A DNA stretch of 64,000 nt from Alphaproteobacteria bacterium. GTDB taxonomy: Bacteria; Pseudomonadota; Alphaproteobacteria; CAAGCB01; CAG-977. The first letter of the stretch is position 1. Every line of letters begins with the position of its first letter. A program made the translations under genes and the position numbers. This document shows, piece by piece, positions 7,214 to 14,890 of the stretch. Under the pieces are notes generated by a model, which saw only the letters and a program-made list of their open reading frames with translations, made no database searches and had not been told where the DNA came from. Where the stretch lies: assembly GCA_900768465.1 (NCBI GenBank), contig CAAGCY010000004.1, positions 22,446 to 86,445 of the forward strand. Reading direction: 5' to 3'.

Positions 7214-8583
7214 AAGTCATTGTTTGCGGCGCGGGGCGCGTCGGATCGACAATCGCGCGCTATTTGGCGCAGGACGACAACGAAGTCGTGGTGATTGACA
7301 CGAACGCCGACCGTTTGGCGGATTTGGAAACGTCGCTGGATATTCAGACCATTACGGGATTTTCGTCCTATCCGTCCGTGCTGGAGCGCGCAAACGCCGC
7401 CGACGCCGATATGCTGGTCGCCGTTACCGCGTCGGACGAAGTGAATTTGGTGGCGTGCCAAGCGGCGAACTCGTTATTCAAAGTGCCGATGAAAATCGCG
7501 CGTCTGCGGTCAAAGGAATACACCAATCCGAAATGGCGCGATTTGTATACGCACGACGCTTTGCCGATTGACGTCGTCATTTCCCCCGAAGCCGAAATCG
7601 CGCGGGCGATACGCCGCAACATCTCGTTCCCCGGCGCGTTCGACGTGCTGACTTTGGCGGGGGACAAGGTGTATTTGCTGGGCATGCATTGCGACGAAAC
7701 GTGTCCGCTGATAAACACGCCCTTGCGTCAGCTGACGGCTTTGTTCCCCGACATCAACGCGGTGATTACGGGCGTCGTTCATGAAAACAAGCTGATTGTC
7801 GCGGACAGCGACACCCGCATTGCCGCGGGCGACGACGTTTACATCTTTGTCGCCGCCGAAAACGTCAAACGGATTTTGTCTTTGTTCGGGCGCGATCAGC
7901 AAAGGGCGAAAAGTGCGCTGATTTTGGGCGGCAGCGAAGTGGGGCTGTCTTTGGCGAAATACTTGGAGCGCAGCGGACGGATGCGCGTGACTTTAATCGA
8001 ACCCGACGAAGAACGCGCCAAGCTGCTGGCGGAAACGCTGTCGCAAACAACCGTGATTCAAGGCGATTTTTTGGACACCGTCGTGTTGGAGGAAGCCGAC
8101 ATCGACATCGTCGAAACGGTCATCGCGGTCAGCGGCAATGACGAAAACAACATTCTGGCAAGCTTGACCGCCAAAAAATACGGGGCGGAGCAAACCGTCG
8201 CCGTGATTGAAAAAACACTGTATTCGCAAATGGTGACCGATTTGGGAATTGACGTTGTCATCGATCCCAAGGATATTATGGTGTCGTCCATTTTACAGCA
8301 TATCCGCAGGGGGAAGATTTACGCCGCGTATTCCGTGCGGTCGGGGTTGTGCGAAGTGCTGGAAGCCGACGTGTTCGATTCGTTTGAATATTTGGGGGCG
8401 GCTTTGCGCGACGTGCGTCTGCCCGCGGGCGTGATTATCGGGGCTTTGGTCAGAAACGGCGTGTCTTTGCCGTTGCGTGGGGACACCGTGATTGAAAAGA
8501 ACGACCGTCTGTTGCTGTTCGCCGATGCGGATTCCGTCAAGCAGGTCGAAAAAATGTTTACCGTGGGGTTGGAATTCTTTTGA
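7210..8583 (+). CDS. trkA: Trk system K+ uptake regulatory protein TrkA
   Basis: The 457-residue product has the duplicated RCK layout of TrkA: two Rossmann NAD-binding halves beginning VIVCGAGRVGSTIA and ALILGGSEVGLSLA, each followed by a TrkA-C domain. It forms the cytosolic gating ring of TrkH/TrkG potassium channels. The start overlaps the Fis-like gene by 4 nt (ATGA). No trkH is in the window, so the channel must be encoded elsewhere. The position matches the alphaproteobacterial ntr-trkA-hfq-hflX order. Confidence 0.95.
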   Translation: MKVIVCGAGRVGSTIARYLAQDDNEVVVIDTNADRLADLETSLDIQTITGFSSYPSVLERANAADADMLVAVTASDEVNLVACQAANSLFKVPMKIARLRSKEYTNPKWRDLYTHDALPIDVVISPEAEIARAIRRNISFPGAFDVLTLAGDKVYLLGMHCDETCPLINTPLRQLTALFPDINAVITGVVHENKLIVADSDTRIAAGDDVYIFVAAENVKRILSLFGRDQQRAKSALILGGSEVGLSLAKYLERSGRMRVTLIEPDEERAKLLAETLSQTTVIQGDFLDTVVLEEADIDIVETVIAVSGNDENNILASLTAKKYGAEQTVAVIEKTLYSQMVTDLGIDVVIDPKDIMVSSILQHIRRGKIYAAYSVRSGLCEVLEADVFDSFEYLGAALRDVRLPAGVIIGALVRNGVSLPLRGDTVIEKNDRLLLFADADSVKQVEKMFTVGLEFF

Positions 8584-9236
8584 TGAAAAAAACAAACTAT
8601 CCGTTTCCCGATTTGATTTTGTTCGATTGGGACAATACGCTGATGGACACGACGCCCGCTTTGTATCAGGCGTTTTGCGTTTTATGCGAAAAATACGGTA
8701 TTCCGAAGTGTTCGATGGAGGAATACCGCGCCCGCACGGGCATGTCTTTGCGCGAAACGTTCCCCGCTTTGTTCGGCGACAAGTGGGAGGACGCGAAAAA
8801 AGTTTATCTGGATGCGTATATGGAAAGGCATTTGGAGCTTTTAACGCCGTTTGCGGATGCCGAAAAAGTGGTCGCTTATGCCGCGAAAATCGCCAAAGTC
8901 GGCGTTGTCAGCAACAAAACGTCGGCGATTTTGCATGACGAAATCGATTGGTTGGGGTGGAACAAATACTTGTCTGCCGTCGTCGGCGCGGGCGATGCGC
9001 CCAAAGACAAGCCCGCCGCCGAACCCGCTTTGCTGGCAATGCACCGAGCGGGGGTGGAATACGGTCGTCCCGTGTGGTTTGTCGGCGACGGCGACGCCGA
9101 TATTTTGTGCGCGGTAAACGCCGATTGCTTTCCCGTGCGCGTGGCGGACGAAAACAAGGACGGCGCGGCGGTTTTAACGGTCAAAAATTGTTCGGAACTG
9201 CTTTTGACGCTTTACTCTTTGACCGAAACGGAATAA
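8583..9236 (+). CDS. HAD-family hydrolase (phosphoglycolate phosphatase-like)
   Basis: This 217-residue protein shows the HAD motifs: the nucleophile pair Asp15/Asp17 in DWDNTLMD, the VVSNKT motif II, a Lys in the KDKPAAEP region and acidic VGDGDADI for Mg2+. The cap lies between motifs I and II (subclass C1). It is similar to Gph-type phosphatases; the substrate cannot be read from sequence. The ATG shares its A with the trkA TGA stop, so translation is coupled. It is an uncommon insertion in the trkA-hfq interval. Confidence 0.85.
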   Translation: MKKTNYPFPDLILFDWDNTLMDTTPALYQAFCVLCEKYGIPKCSMEEYRARTGMSLRETFPALFGDKWEDAKKVYLDAYMERHLELLTPFADAEKVVAYAAKIAKVGVVSNKTSAILHDEIDWLGWNKYLSAVVGAGDAPKDKPAAEPALLAMHRAGVEYGRPVWFVGDGDADILCAVNADCFPVRVADENKDGAAVLTVKNCSELLLTLYSLTETE

Positions 9237-9270
9237 AAAACAACAAACAATAAACAGGAGATTGAAGCCC

Positions 9271-9522
9271 ATGACGGATAAAACGCAAAGCGTTCAAGAT
9301 ATGTTTTTGAACACAATCAGAAAAGAAAAAATGCCCGTCACCGTTTATTTGATGTGCGGTGTGAAATTGCAGGGAATCATCACTTGGTTCGATAATTTTT
9401 CGATGCTGTTGCGCCGCGACGGACACACTCAGCTGGTATACAAGCACGCCGTTTCGACGATTATGCCGTCCGAACCCCTTCAGCTGTTTGACGGCGAAGC
9501 GGACGACGCGGACAAGGAATAA
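9271..9522 (+). CDS. hfq: RNA chaperone Hfq
   Basis: The 83-residue product has the Sm1 motif with an N-terminal QDMFLNTIRKEK and the Sm2 motif YKHAVST, as in E. coli (YKHAIST). It forms hexameric rings that pair small RNAs with mRNAs and shape their decay. ATG 9271 is chosen because AGGAG (9256-9260) is 10 nt upstream; an in-frame TTG at 9262 is too near. The short C-terminal tail is acidic, as in other alphaproteobacteria. hflX follows 3 nt after the stop. Confidence 0.97.
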   Translation: MTDKTQSVQDMFLNTIRKEKMPVTVYLMCGVKLQGIITWFDNFSMLLRRDGHTQLVYKHAVSTIMPSEPLQLFDGEADDADKE

Positions 9523-9525
9523 GCT

Positions 9526-10821
9526 TTGTTTGAAAAAGCGCTGGTTCTGCACACCGTTTTGAAAAACGACGCCGCGGCGGGACGTTCGGTCGAAGCGGGG
9601 CTGGAGGAAATCAAAAACCTGACGGCGGCGATAGATTTGGATATTGTTGCCGCCGAAACGGTTGTTTTGCCGCGTATCAACGCGTCGACCTACATCGGGC
9701 GCGGCGCGGCGGAACGGATTAAAGATCTGGTGCGGGAAAACGAAATCGTGTTGGCGGTCGTCAACACGCAGCTGTCGCCGATTCAGCAAAGAAACCTTGA
9801 AAAGTTGTGGAACTGCAAAGTCATCGACCGCACGGCTTTGATTTTGGAAATCTTCGGCGAACGCGCCCGTACCAAAGAAGGCGTGCTTCAAGTCGAACTG
9901 GCGCATTTGAGCTATCAGCGCTCCCGATTGGTGCGCGGCTGGACGCACTTGGAACGCCAAAGGGGCGGACGCGGATTTCTGGGCGGACCGGGGGAAACGC
10001 AAATCGAGCTTGACCGCCGCGTGATTACCGACAATATCGTCAAGCTTAAACGCGAATTGGACGAAGTCAAGCGCACCCGCCAGCTTCACCGCGCCGCGCG
10101 CCGCCGCGTGCCGTTCCCGATTGTGGCTTTTGTCGGCTATACGAACGCGGGAAAATCGACGCTGTTCAACAAGCTGACCCATGCCGACGTGTTCGCCAAA
10201 GACATGCTGTTCGCGACCCTTGACCCGACCATGCGGCAAATCAAATTGCCGTCGGGGCGGCAGATTATTCTGTCGGACACGGTGGGTTTTATTTCCGATT
10301 TGCCGACGGAGCTGGTCGCCGCTTTCCGCGCGACGCTGGAGGAAGTGCTGGAAGCCGATTTGATTGTTCACGTCCGCGATATCTCCCATCCCGATACCGA
10401 AGCGCAAAAACAGGACGTCGAAAACGTGCTGAAAGCGTTGGGCATTGCGGAACAGGTCGACAGGGGATTGTTTGAAGTGCTGAACAAAACCGATTTGCTG
10501 AACGGCGAAGAACGGCAGGCTTTGACCCAATCCAGCACCCGACAGGCGAAGCGGTTTCCCGTGTCGGCTTTGACGGGCGACGGAATCGACGCTTTGTTGA
10601 AAGCGATTGACGAAGCTTTGGCGGTTGACAGAACCGAATATGTTTTGCGCGTTCCCGCTTCCGACGGGGCGGCTTTGGCGTATTTGTACCGCGCTGGCGA
10701 AGTCGTCAGCCGTTCGGACAACGAACAAGAATCCGTGCTTCGCGTCCGATTGGGGGCGGTCGAATTTTTAAAAACTCAAAAAGCGTATCCGCAGGTGAAA
10801 TATGAAAAATCCGAACCTTGA
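9526..10821 (+). CDS. hflX: GTPase HflX (ribosome rescue/splitting)
   Basis: This 431-residue GTPase has the HflX N-terminal ND1/ND2 region with the Gly-rich GRGGRGFLGGPGETQ linker, then a Ras-like G domain: GYTNAGKST (G1), DTVGF (G3) and NKTD (G4). It binds 50S subunits and splits stalled ribosomes. TTG 9526 is the likely start, since AAGGA lies 7 nt upstream inside the end of hfq. The hfq-hflX order is conserved in proteobacteria. Its last codons overlap the next gene. Confidence 0.95.
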   Translation: MFEKALVLHTVLKNDAAAGRSVEAGLEEIKNLTAAIDLDIVAAETVVLPRINASTYIGRGAAERIKDLVRENEIVLAVVNTQLSPIQQRNLEKLWNCKVIDRTALILEIFGERARTKEGVLQVELAHLSYQRSRLVRGWTHLERQRGGRGFLGGPGETQIELDRRVITDNIVKLKRELDEVKRTRQLHRAARRRVPFPIVAFVGYTNAGKSTLFNKLTHADVFAKDMLFATLDPTMRQIKLPSGRQIILSDTVGFISDLPTELVAAFRATLEEVLEADLIVHVRDISHPDTEAQKQDVENVLKALGIAEQVDRGLFEVLNKTDLLNGEERQALTQSSTRQAKRFPVSALTGDGIDALLKAIDEALAVDRTEYVLRVPASDGAALAYLYRAGEVVSRSDNEQESVLRVRLGAVEFLKTQKAYPQVKYEKSEP

Positions 10822-11605
10822 CGAAATAGCCGATATTATTGCGAACGTGGCTGAAACCGAAGTCATGCCGCGGTTCAGGAATCTGTCCGTCAGCGATATT
10901 GCGACCAAAACGTCTGCGGACGATTTGGTGACGACGGCGGATACGGAAACCGAAAAGGCTTTGACGGCGCGGCTGACGGAGGCTTTGCCCGATTCTTTGG
11001 TGGTGGGCGAGGAAGCATGCTTCCAAAACCCCGAAGTCGTCGACTATCTGAAGCAGGACAAGCCCGTTTGGGTCATCGACCCCGTTGACGGCACGATGAA
11101 CTTTTCCTACGGCAGAAGCGAATTCGGCATGGTCGTCGCTTTGGTGAGCAAAGGCGAAACCGTCGCAGGCTGGCTCTACAATCCCGTGATGAAAGCGATG
11201 ATTTACGGCGAAAAGGGTGCGGGCGCGTGGCTGAGGGGCAAAAAGAGGCTGTCCGTGTCCAATCCGCGGGAATTGACCAAAATGCACGGCGTTGTCGGGC
11301 GGCGCGTGGCGTTCCGCGATCCGAAGCTGAACCAGCCCGTTTGGTGGGGCGCGGCAAGCTTCGGCTATATGATGATTACGACGGGCGAGGCGGACTATTC
11401 CGCTTACCGCACCAAAGTCATCAAACCGTGGGATCACGCCGCGGGCGTTATGCTTCATCACGAAGCGGGCGGTTATTCCGCTTATACGGACGGTTCGGCG
11501 TATGCGCCCGTAATGGGGGCGAACAGCTTGATTTCCGCCCCGAACAGGGATATTTGGGAATATCTGGCGCGCAATATCTGCGCCCCCGCTAAAACAAGTC
11601 TTTAA
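10802..11605 (+). CDS. Inositol monophosphatase family phosphatase
   Basis: The 267-residue product has the three metal-site motifs of the Li+-sensitive phosphatase family: GEEA (69-72), DPVDGTMNF (93-101) and WDHAAG (210-215). Family members hydrolyse inositol phosphates, PAP/PAPS (CysQ) or histidinol phosphate; the exact substrate is open. The ATG lies 20 nt inside hflX, implying coupling. Its 3' end overlaps the converging comEC gene by 17 bp. Confidence 0.88.
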   Translation: MKNPNLDEIADIIANVAETEVMPRFRNLSVSDIATKTSADDLVTTADTETEKALTARLTEALPDSLVVGEEACFQNPEVVDYLKQDKPVWVIDPVDGTMNFSYGRSEFGMVVALVSKGETVAGWLYNPVMKAMIYGEKGAGAWLRGKKRLSVSNPRELTKMHGVVGRRVAFRDPKLNQPVWWGAASFGYMMITTGEADYSAYRTKVIKPWDHAAGVMLHHEAGGYSAYTDGSAYAPVMGANSLISAPNRDIWEYLARNICAPAKTSL

Positions 11606-13592
11606 AGCGGATTGACGGATAAGACGGCGTCCACGGACGATATTCGCCGCCGACGTGTTCCGTGCGGATTTTGCCGTTTTCGACGTATACGAACAGCGCG
11701 CCCGATTCGGGCAGACGGAACGCCTGTTCGCATCCGTTTTTGACAAACAGGAAATCAATCGTGCCGCACGCCTGTTTCGCCGCCGTTTTCGTGCGCGCAA
11801 AGGCAAGCAAAACGCCGTTTTTTTCATACAGGCAAAGCGAACAATCCGTTTGCGTGAAATCGGTTGTTCCCGCGGACGAAAGCCAGCTTGACCGTGTGAA
11901 TTTGTCGCCTTTGGTAAAGCTTAAAATCCCGTCGGGGCGGCGGAACGCGGCAAGGCTTTGCGTCATCATCACATCGGGCTTGGCGGTCAAAAACGGCGTT
12001 GCAAAAGCGAAACAAAACGGGATAAAGCCAAGAAAACGGACTTTTCCGCGCCACAGGCACACCCACAGCCCGCCGAAAACGGCGCACATCAGCCCGTAAA
12101 ACGGCATGGCGGGGACGAGTGTGACGCTGTGCGGCAGGTTTGACGTGAATTCGGCGGCGCGGTTGATGACTTCTATGCCGATTCCCGCCAGCTTCCAAAG
12201 CGGCGCGTCCATTCCGAACGGCATCAGCATAACGGCGGCGAACAGGCTCGGCATCACCCATGCCGCCGCAAAAGTCGTTGTCAGCAGGTTGCCCAGCAAA
12301 GTGTAATTCGCAATCCTTTTAAAGTGATACGCGGCAAAAGGCGCGGTGGCGATTCCCGCTGTCAGCGACGTCAATAAAATCCCTAAAGCAAACGCCAGCA
12401 AATACAGCAAAACGCTTTCACTTTGTTCCAATCGGCGGACGGCTTTATCAATGCCCGCTTCGTAAGCGCAAATCAGGGCAAGAACGGCGGCGAACGACAG
12501 CTGAAAACTGACGGACAGCAGGGATTCGGGCGTAAACAGCAAAATCAAAAACGCCGCCCAGCAGACGTTGGCAAGGGACAGCGCGCGGCGGTCGAAAAAC
12601 ACCGCTCCCAACGCAAACGACAGCATGATAAAAGCGCGAATGCCCGAAATCGGCGCACCCGCCAGCCGCAAATAGCAAAACGTCGCCGCCAAAGCGCAAA
12701 AAGCGGCGATTTTCTTGGTGCTGAATTTCAGCGAAACCGTAACGGACAGGGCAAGCAGACTGCGAATCAGAAAAAACACGAACCCCGCAATCAGCGTCAT
12801 ATGCAGTCCCGACACCGCCAAAATGTGCGCTATTCCCGCGTTTCTGTACGCGTCGGCAAGGGCGGGGTCGATTTCTTTGCTTTCGCCCGTGACCAACGCT
12901 TTGGCGATGTGCGCCGTGCGCGGGGGCAAAACGGCGTCAATCCGTTTTGCGATTTTGCGGCGAAGCGACGTTTCGGTTGATTTTTCAACGACTTTGACGG
13001 GCGAACGCGCAGCCCCCGTGCCGCCGATTTTTTCAAAGTACAGCGTGCGGGCGGAATCATAGCCGCTTTTGTCGACTTTGACGCGGGGCGGCGACGGCAG
13101 GGCTTTGAGTTCGATTTTATCGCCGATGTCGGGCAGCGGCGATTCGGGAAGCAGGTTCAGGCGCATCTTTTCGGGCGTTCGCCAATCCCGCTTGCCGTCG
13201 AAAGCCAAATCTTTCACCACCAGCCGCGCTTTGAAATCGGGCAGGCGGACGACTTGGTCGACCGTTCCCGAAACAAGCGTTGTCTTCATGCGCGATTTCA
13301 GGCTTTCGCGGCTGAGCGCGATTGTGCGGGTCTGCGCGGCAAAAAAGCCCGATACAAACAGTAAAACAAACAAGGCAAGCATTCGCGCTTCGGGGCTTTT
13401 GCGGCAATCCCATTGAAAAAACGCCGCAAACAAAAGGGCAAAGCAGGTGTAGAGATAAAACGGTTCAACCTTCAATCCGAAATAAACGCCCGCTCCCGCC
13501 GCGAACGCGACGGGCATCCAGAACACAAGCCTGTTCGCTTGGGCGGCGAAAAAATCCGTTGCAATGAAACGCAGAGTGTAAAACGTTTGCAT
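11589..13592 (-). CDS. comEC: ComEC/Rec2 competence channel protein
   Basis: The 667-residue inner-membrane protein has two N-terminal membrane helices, a soluble OB-type (DUF4131) region and the polytopic Competence domain with the family signature SGLHMTLIAGF near residue 260. The C-terminal region keeps only a degenerate metallo-beta-lactamase-like part without HxHxDH, as I recall for alphaproteobacterial ComEC. It moves single-stranded DNA across the inner membrane during natural transformation. No other competence gene is nearby. Confidence 0.9.
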   Translation of the reverse strand: MQTFYTLRFIATDFFAAQANRLVFWMPVAFAAGAGVYFGLKVEPFYLYTCFALLFAAFFQWDCRKSPEARMLALFVLLFVSGFFAAQTRTIALSRESLKSRMKTTLVSGTVDQVVRLPDFKARLVVKDLAFDGKRDWRTPEKMRLNLLPESPLPDIGDKIELKALPSPPRVKVDKSGYDSARTLYFEKIGGTGAARSPVKVVEKSTETSLRRKIAKRIDAVLPPRTAHIAKALVTGESKEIDPALADAYRNAGIAHILAVSGLHMTLIAGFVFFLIRSLLALSVTVSLKFSTKKIAAFCALAATFCYLRLAGAPISGIRAFIMLSFALGAVFFDRRALSLANVCWAAFLILLFTPESLLSVSFQLSFAAVLALICAYEAGIDKAVRRLEQSESVLLYLLAFALGILLTSLTAGIATAPFAAYHFKRIANYTLLGNLLTTTFAAAWVMPSLFAAVMLMPFGMDAPLWKLAGIGIEVINRAAEFTSNLPHSVTLVPAMPFYGLMCAVFGGLWVCLWRGKVRFLGFIPFCFAFATPFLTAKPDVMMTQSLAAFRRPDGILSFTKGDKFTRSSWLSSAGTTDFTQTDCSLCLYEKNGVLLAFARTKTAAKQACGTIDFLFVKNGCEQAFRLPESGALFVYVENGKIRTEHVGGEYRPWTPSYPSIRFKDLF

Positions 13593-13621
13593 TTACAAAT
13601 ACTTTCAAAGGCGTTATAACT

Positions 13622-13639
13622 AAACCAGTTTACTGGTTT
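13622..13639. promoter_or_regulatory. Perfect palindrome AAACCAGT-tt-ACTGGTTT, putative operator
   Basis: Two 8-bp inverted arms are separated by 2 bp in the 74-bp gap between divergent comEC and the MIF-like gene. The size and position suit a repressor operator (TetR/GntR-like), but no cognate regulator is adjacent and no T-run makes it a terminator. Confidence 0.4.
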
Positions 13640-13666
13640 TACATTGGCGGGGAAAGGGATATTTTA

Positions 13667-14011
13667 ATGCCTTTTTTGATGATTAAGACAAATATCGACA
13701 TCGAAAAAACATCGGCGAACGCTTTGCTGAATTATGCGTCCAAAGTCGTTGCGGAAACGGTCGGAAAGCCCGAAAGCTATGTCATGGTCAACGTTTGCGG
13801 CGACGAACATCTGATTTTCGGGGCGAAAACAACGCCGTGCGTGTATATGGAAATGAAAAGCGTCGGTTTGTCGCAATCCCAAATCCCCGAACTGTCCCGC
13901 GTTTTGACCCAAATGGTCGAGGACAAGCTGAAAGTGCCCGCCAACCGCGTTTACATCGAATTTTCTTCCGTTCCCGGAAATATGTGGGGATACGCGGGTT
14001 CAACCTTTTAA
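13667..14011 (+). CDS. Macrophage migration inhibitory factor (MIF)-like tautomerase
   Basis: This 114-residue protein matches the MIF/D-dopachrome tautomerase family along its full length. Met-Pro at the N terminus gives the catalytic Pro1 after Met removal. A VGKPESYVMVNV segment parallels TGKPPQYIAVHV of human MIF with its active-site Lys32, and the C terminus WGYAGSTF parallels WNNSTF. Such proteins are trimers with keto-enol tautomerase activity; eukaryotic ones are cytokines. No signal peptide is present. It precedes a lipoprotein gene by 10 nt. Confidence 0.9.
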   Translation: MPFLMIKTNIDIEKTSANALLNYASKVVAETVGKPESYVMVNVCGDEHLIFGAKTTPCVYMEMKSVGLSQSQIPELSRVLTQMVEDKLKVPANRVYIEFSSVPGNMWGYAGSTF

Positions 14012-14021
14012 GGGGAAAACA

Positions 14022-14573
14022 ATGAAGCGTCTGCTGATTTTGATAATGACCGCCGTTTTTTTGTCGGGATGCGCCGCGCATCAAATCGACGCCCGCCGCG
14101 GCGGAATTATCGAAGATGAAGACGACGTTTTGCGCCGCAGCGTCGATTATTTGACGTACTTGAAACTGAAACAGGGAGCGGGACCTCTGGATCAGGATTA
14201 CATTATTTTATGCTACCGTTTGATTGGCGATATGGTGCGCAGCGATTTGTTTTTGAACAAACCCGAACGTGTCAAAATCGCTTTGCGCGACGTGCTGAAC
14301 TACAATCCGACGGCGGAAATCCGTCCCGCGATTATCCACGAAGCCGTTGAACACGAATTGATGAACACCCGCGCTTTGTGGGTAACGGACGGAACGCAGG
14401 TATACGACTATGTGCTGGATGTCGAACTCAGCGAAATCGAAATCAAAGACGACGACAAAGCCGAAAAGAAAGCGCTGGGCGCAATGCTGGTTTTGTTTGA
14501 TTTGGAAGGCAAACAGGTCGGCGAATGGTTCGGCGTTTTGAAACGCGACAAAGGTGGAATCAGTTGGTTTTGA
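14022..14573 (+). CDS. Putative lipoprotein
   Basis: A 183-residue protein with a lipoprotein signal peptide: KRLL, a hydrophobic run and the lipobox LSGC with Cys17. The mature part is mixed alpha/beta with a segment near residues 100-175 resembling a small beta-rich domain. I recognise no family. It follows the MIF-like gene by 10 nt and probably shares its transcript. The C-terminal codons overlap the converging small membrane protein gene by 14 bp. Confidence 0.75.
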   Translation: MKRLLILIMTAVFLSGCAAHQIDARRGGIIEDEDDVLRRSVDYLTYLKLKQGAGPLDQDYIILCYRLIGDMVRSDLFLNKPERVKIALRDVLNYNPTAEIRPAIIHEAVEHELMNTRALWVTDGTQVYDYVLDVELSEIEIKDDDKAEKKALGAMLVLFDLEGKQVGEWFGVLKRDKGGISWF

Positions 14574-14817
14574 TTCCGTAATCGAAATCAAACCCGTCGT
14601 TTGAAAGATAGGCATAACTGTCCGCAATGCTTCGTAATATCATCAATACTCCGATTAAAGCCGCGGCGGCGTAAAAGTACAGCGCGCCGTTGCCGAAGAT
14701 TCCCCACAGCATCAGCATTACACTCAAAGCTCCAGTCAATCCGAACAGCACGCCGCGTTTGGCTTGGGCGGCGGCGTCTTCCAATTCGGCATCAAAATCG
14801 GGTGAAACGGTATTCAT
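14560..14817 (-). CDS. Small membrane protein, two predicted helices
   Basis: An 85-residue product with an acidic N terminus (DFDAELEDAAAQAKRG) followed by two hydrophobic helices at about residues 25-43 and 47-66 and a polar tail. Family unknown. The start at 14817 follows AAGGAG with an 8-nt spacing. It stands between a converging lipoprotein gene and the cysteine-rich gene on the same strand, from which it is separated by 73 bp. Confidence 0.65.
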   Translation of the reverse strand: MNTVSPDFDAELEDAAAQAKRGVLFGLTGALSVMLMLWGIFGNGALYFYAAAALIGVLMILRSIADSYAYLSNDGFDFDYGIKTN

Positions 14818-14890
14818 TGAAAAAACTCCTTGCAGCTTTTTCAATCATAACGTTTTTCAGCCGTTTGAAAATCGCGACTTTAGGCGAGTT

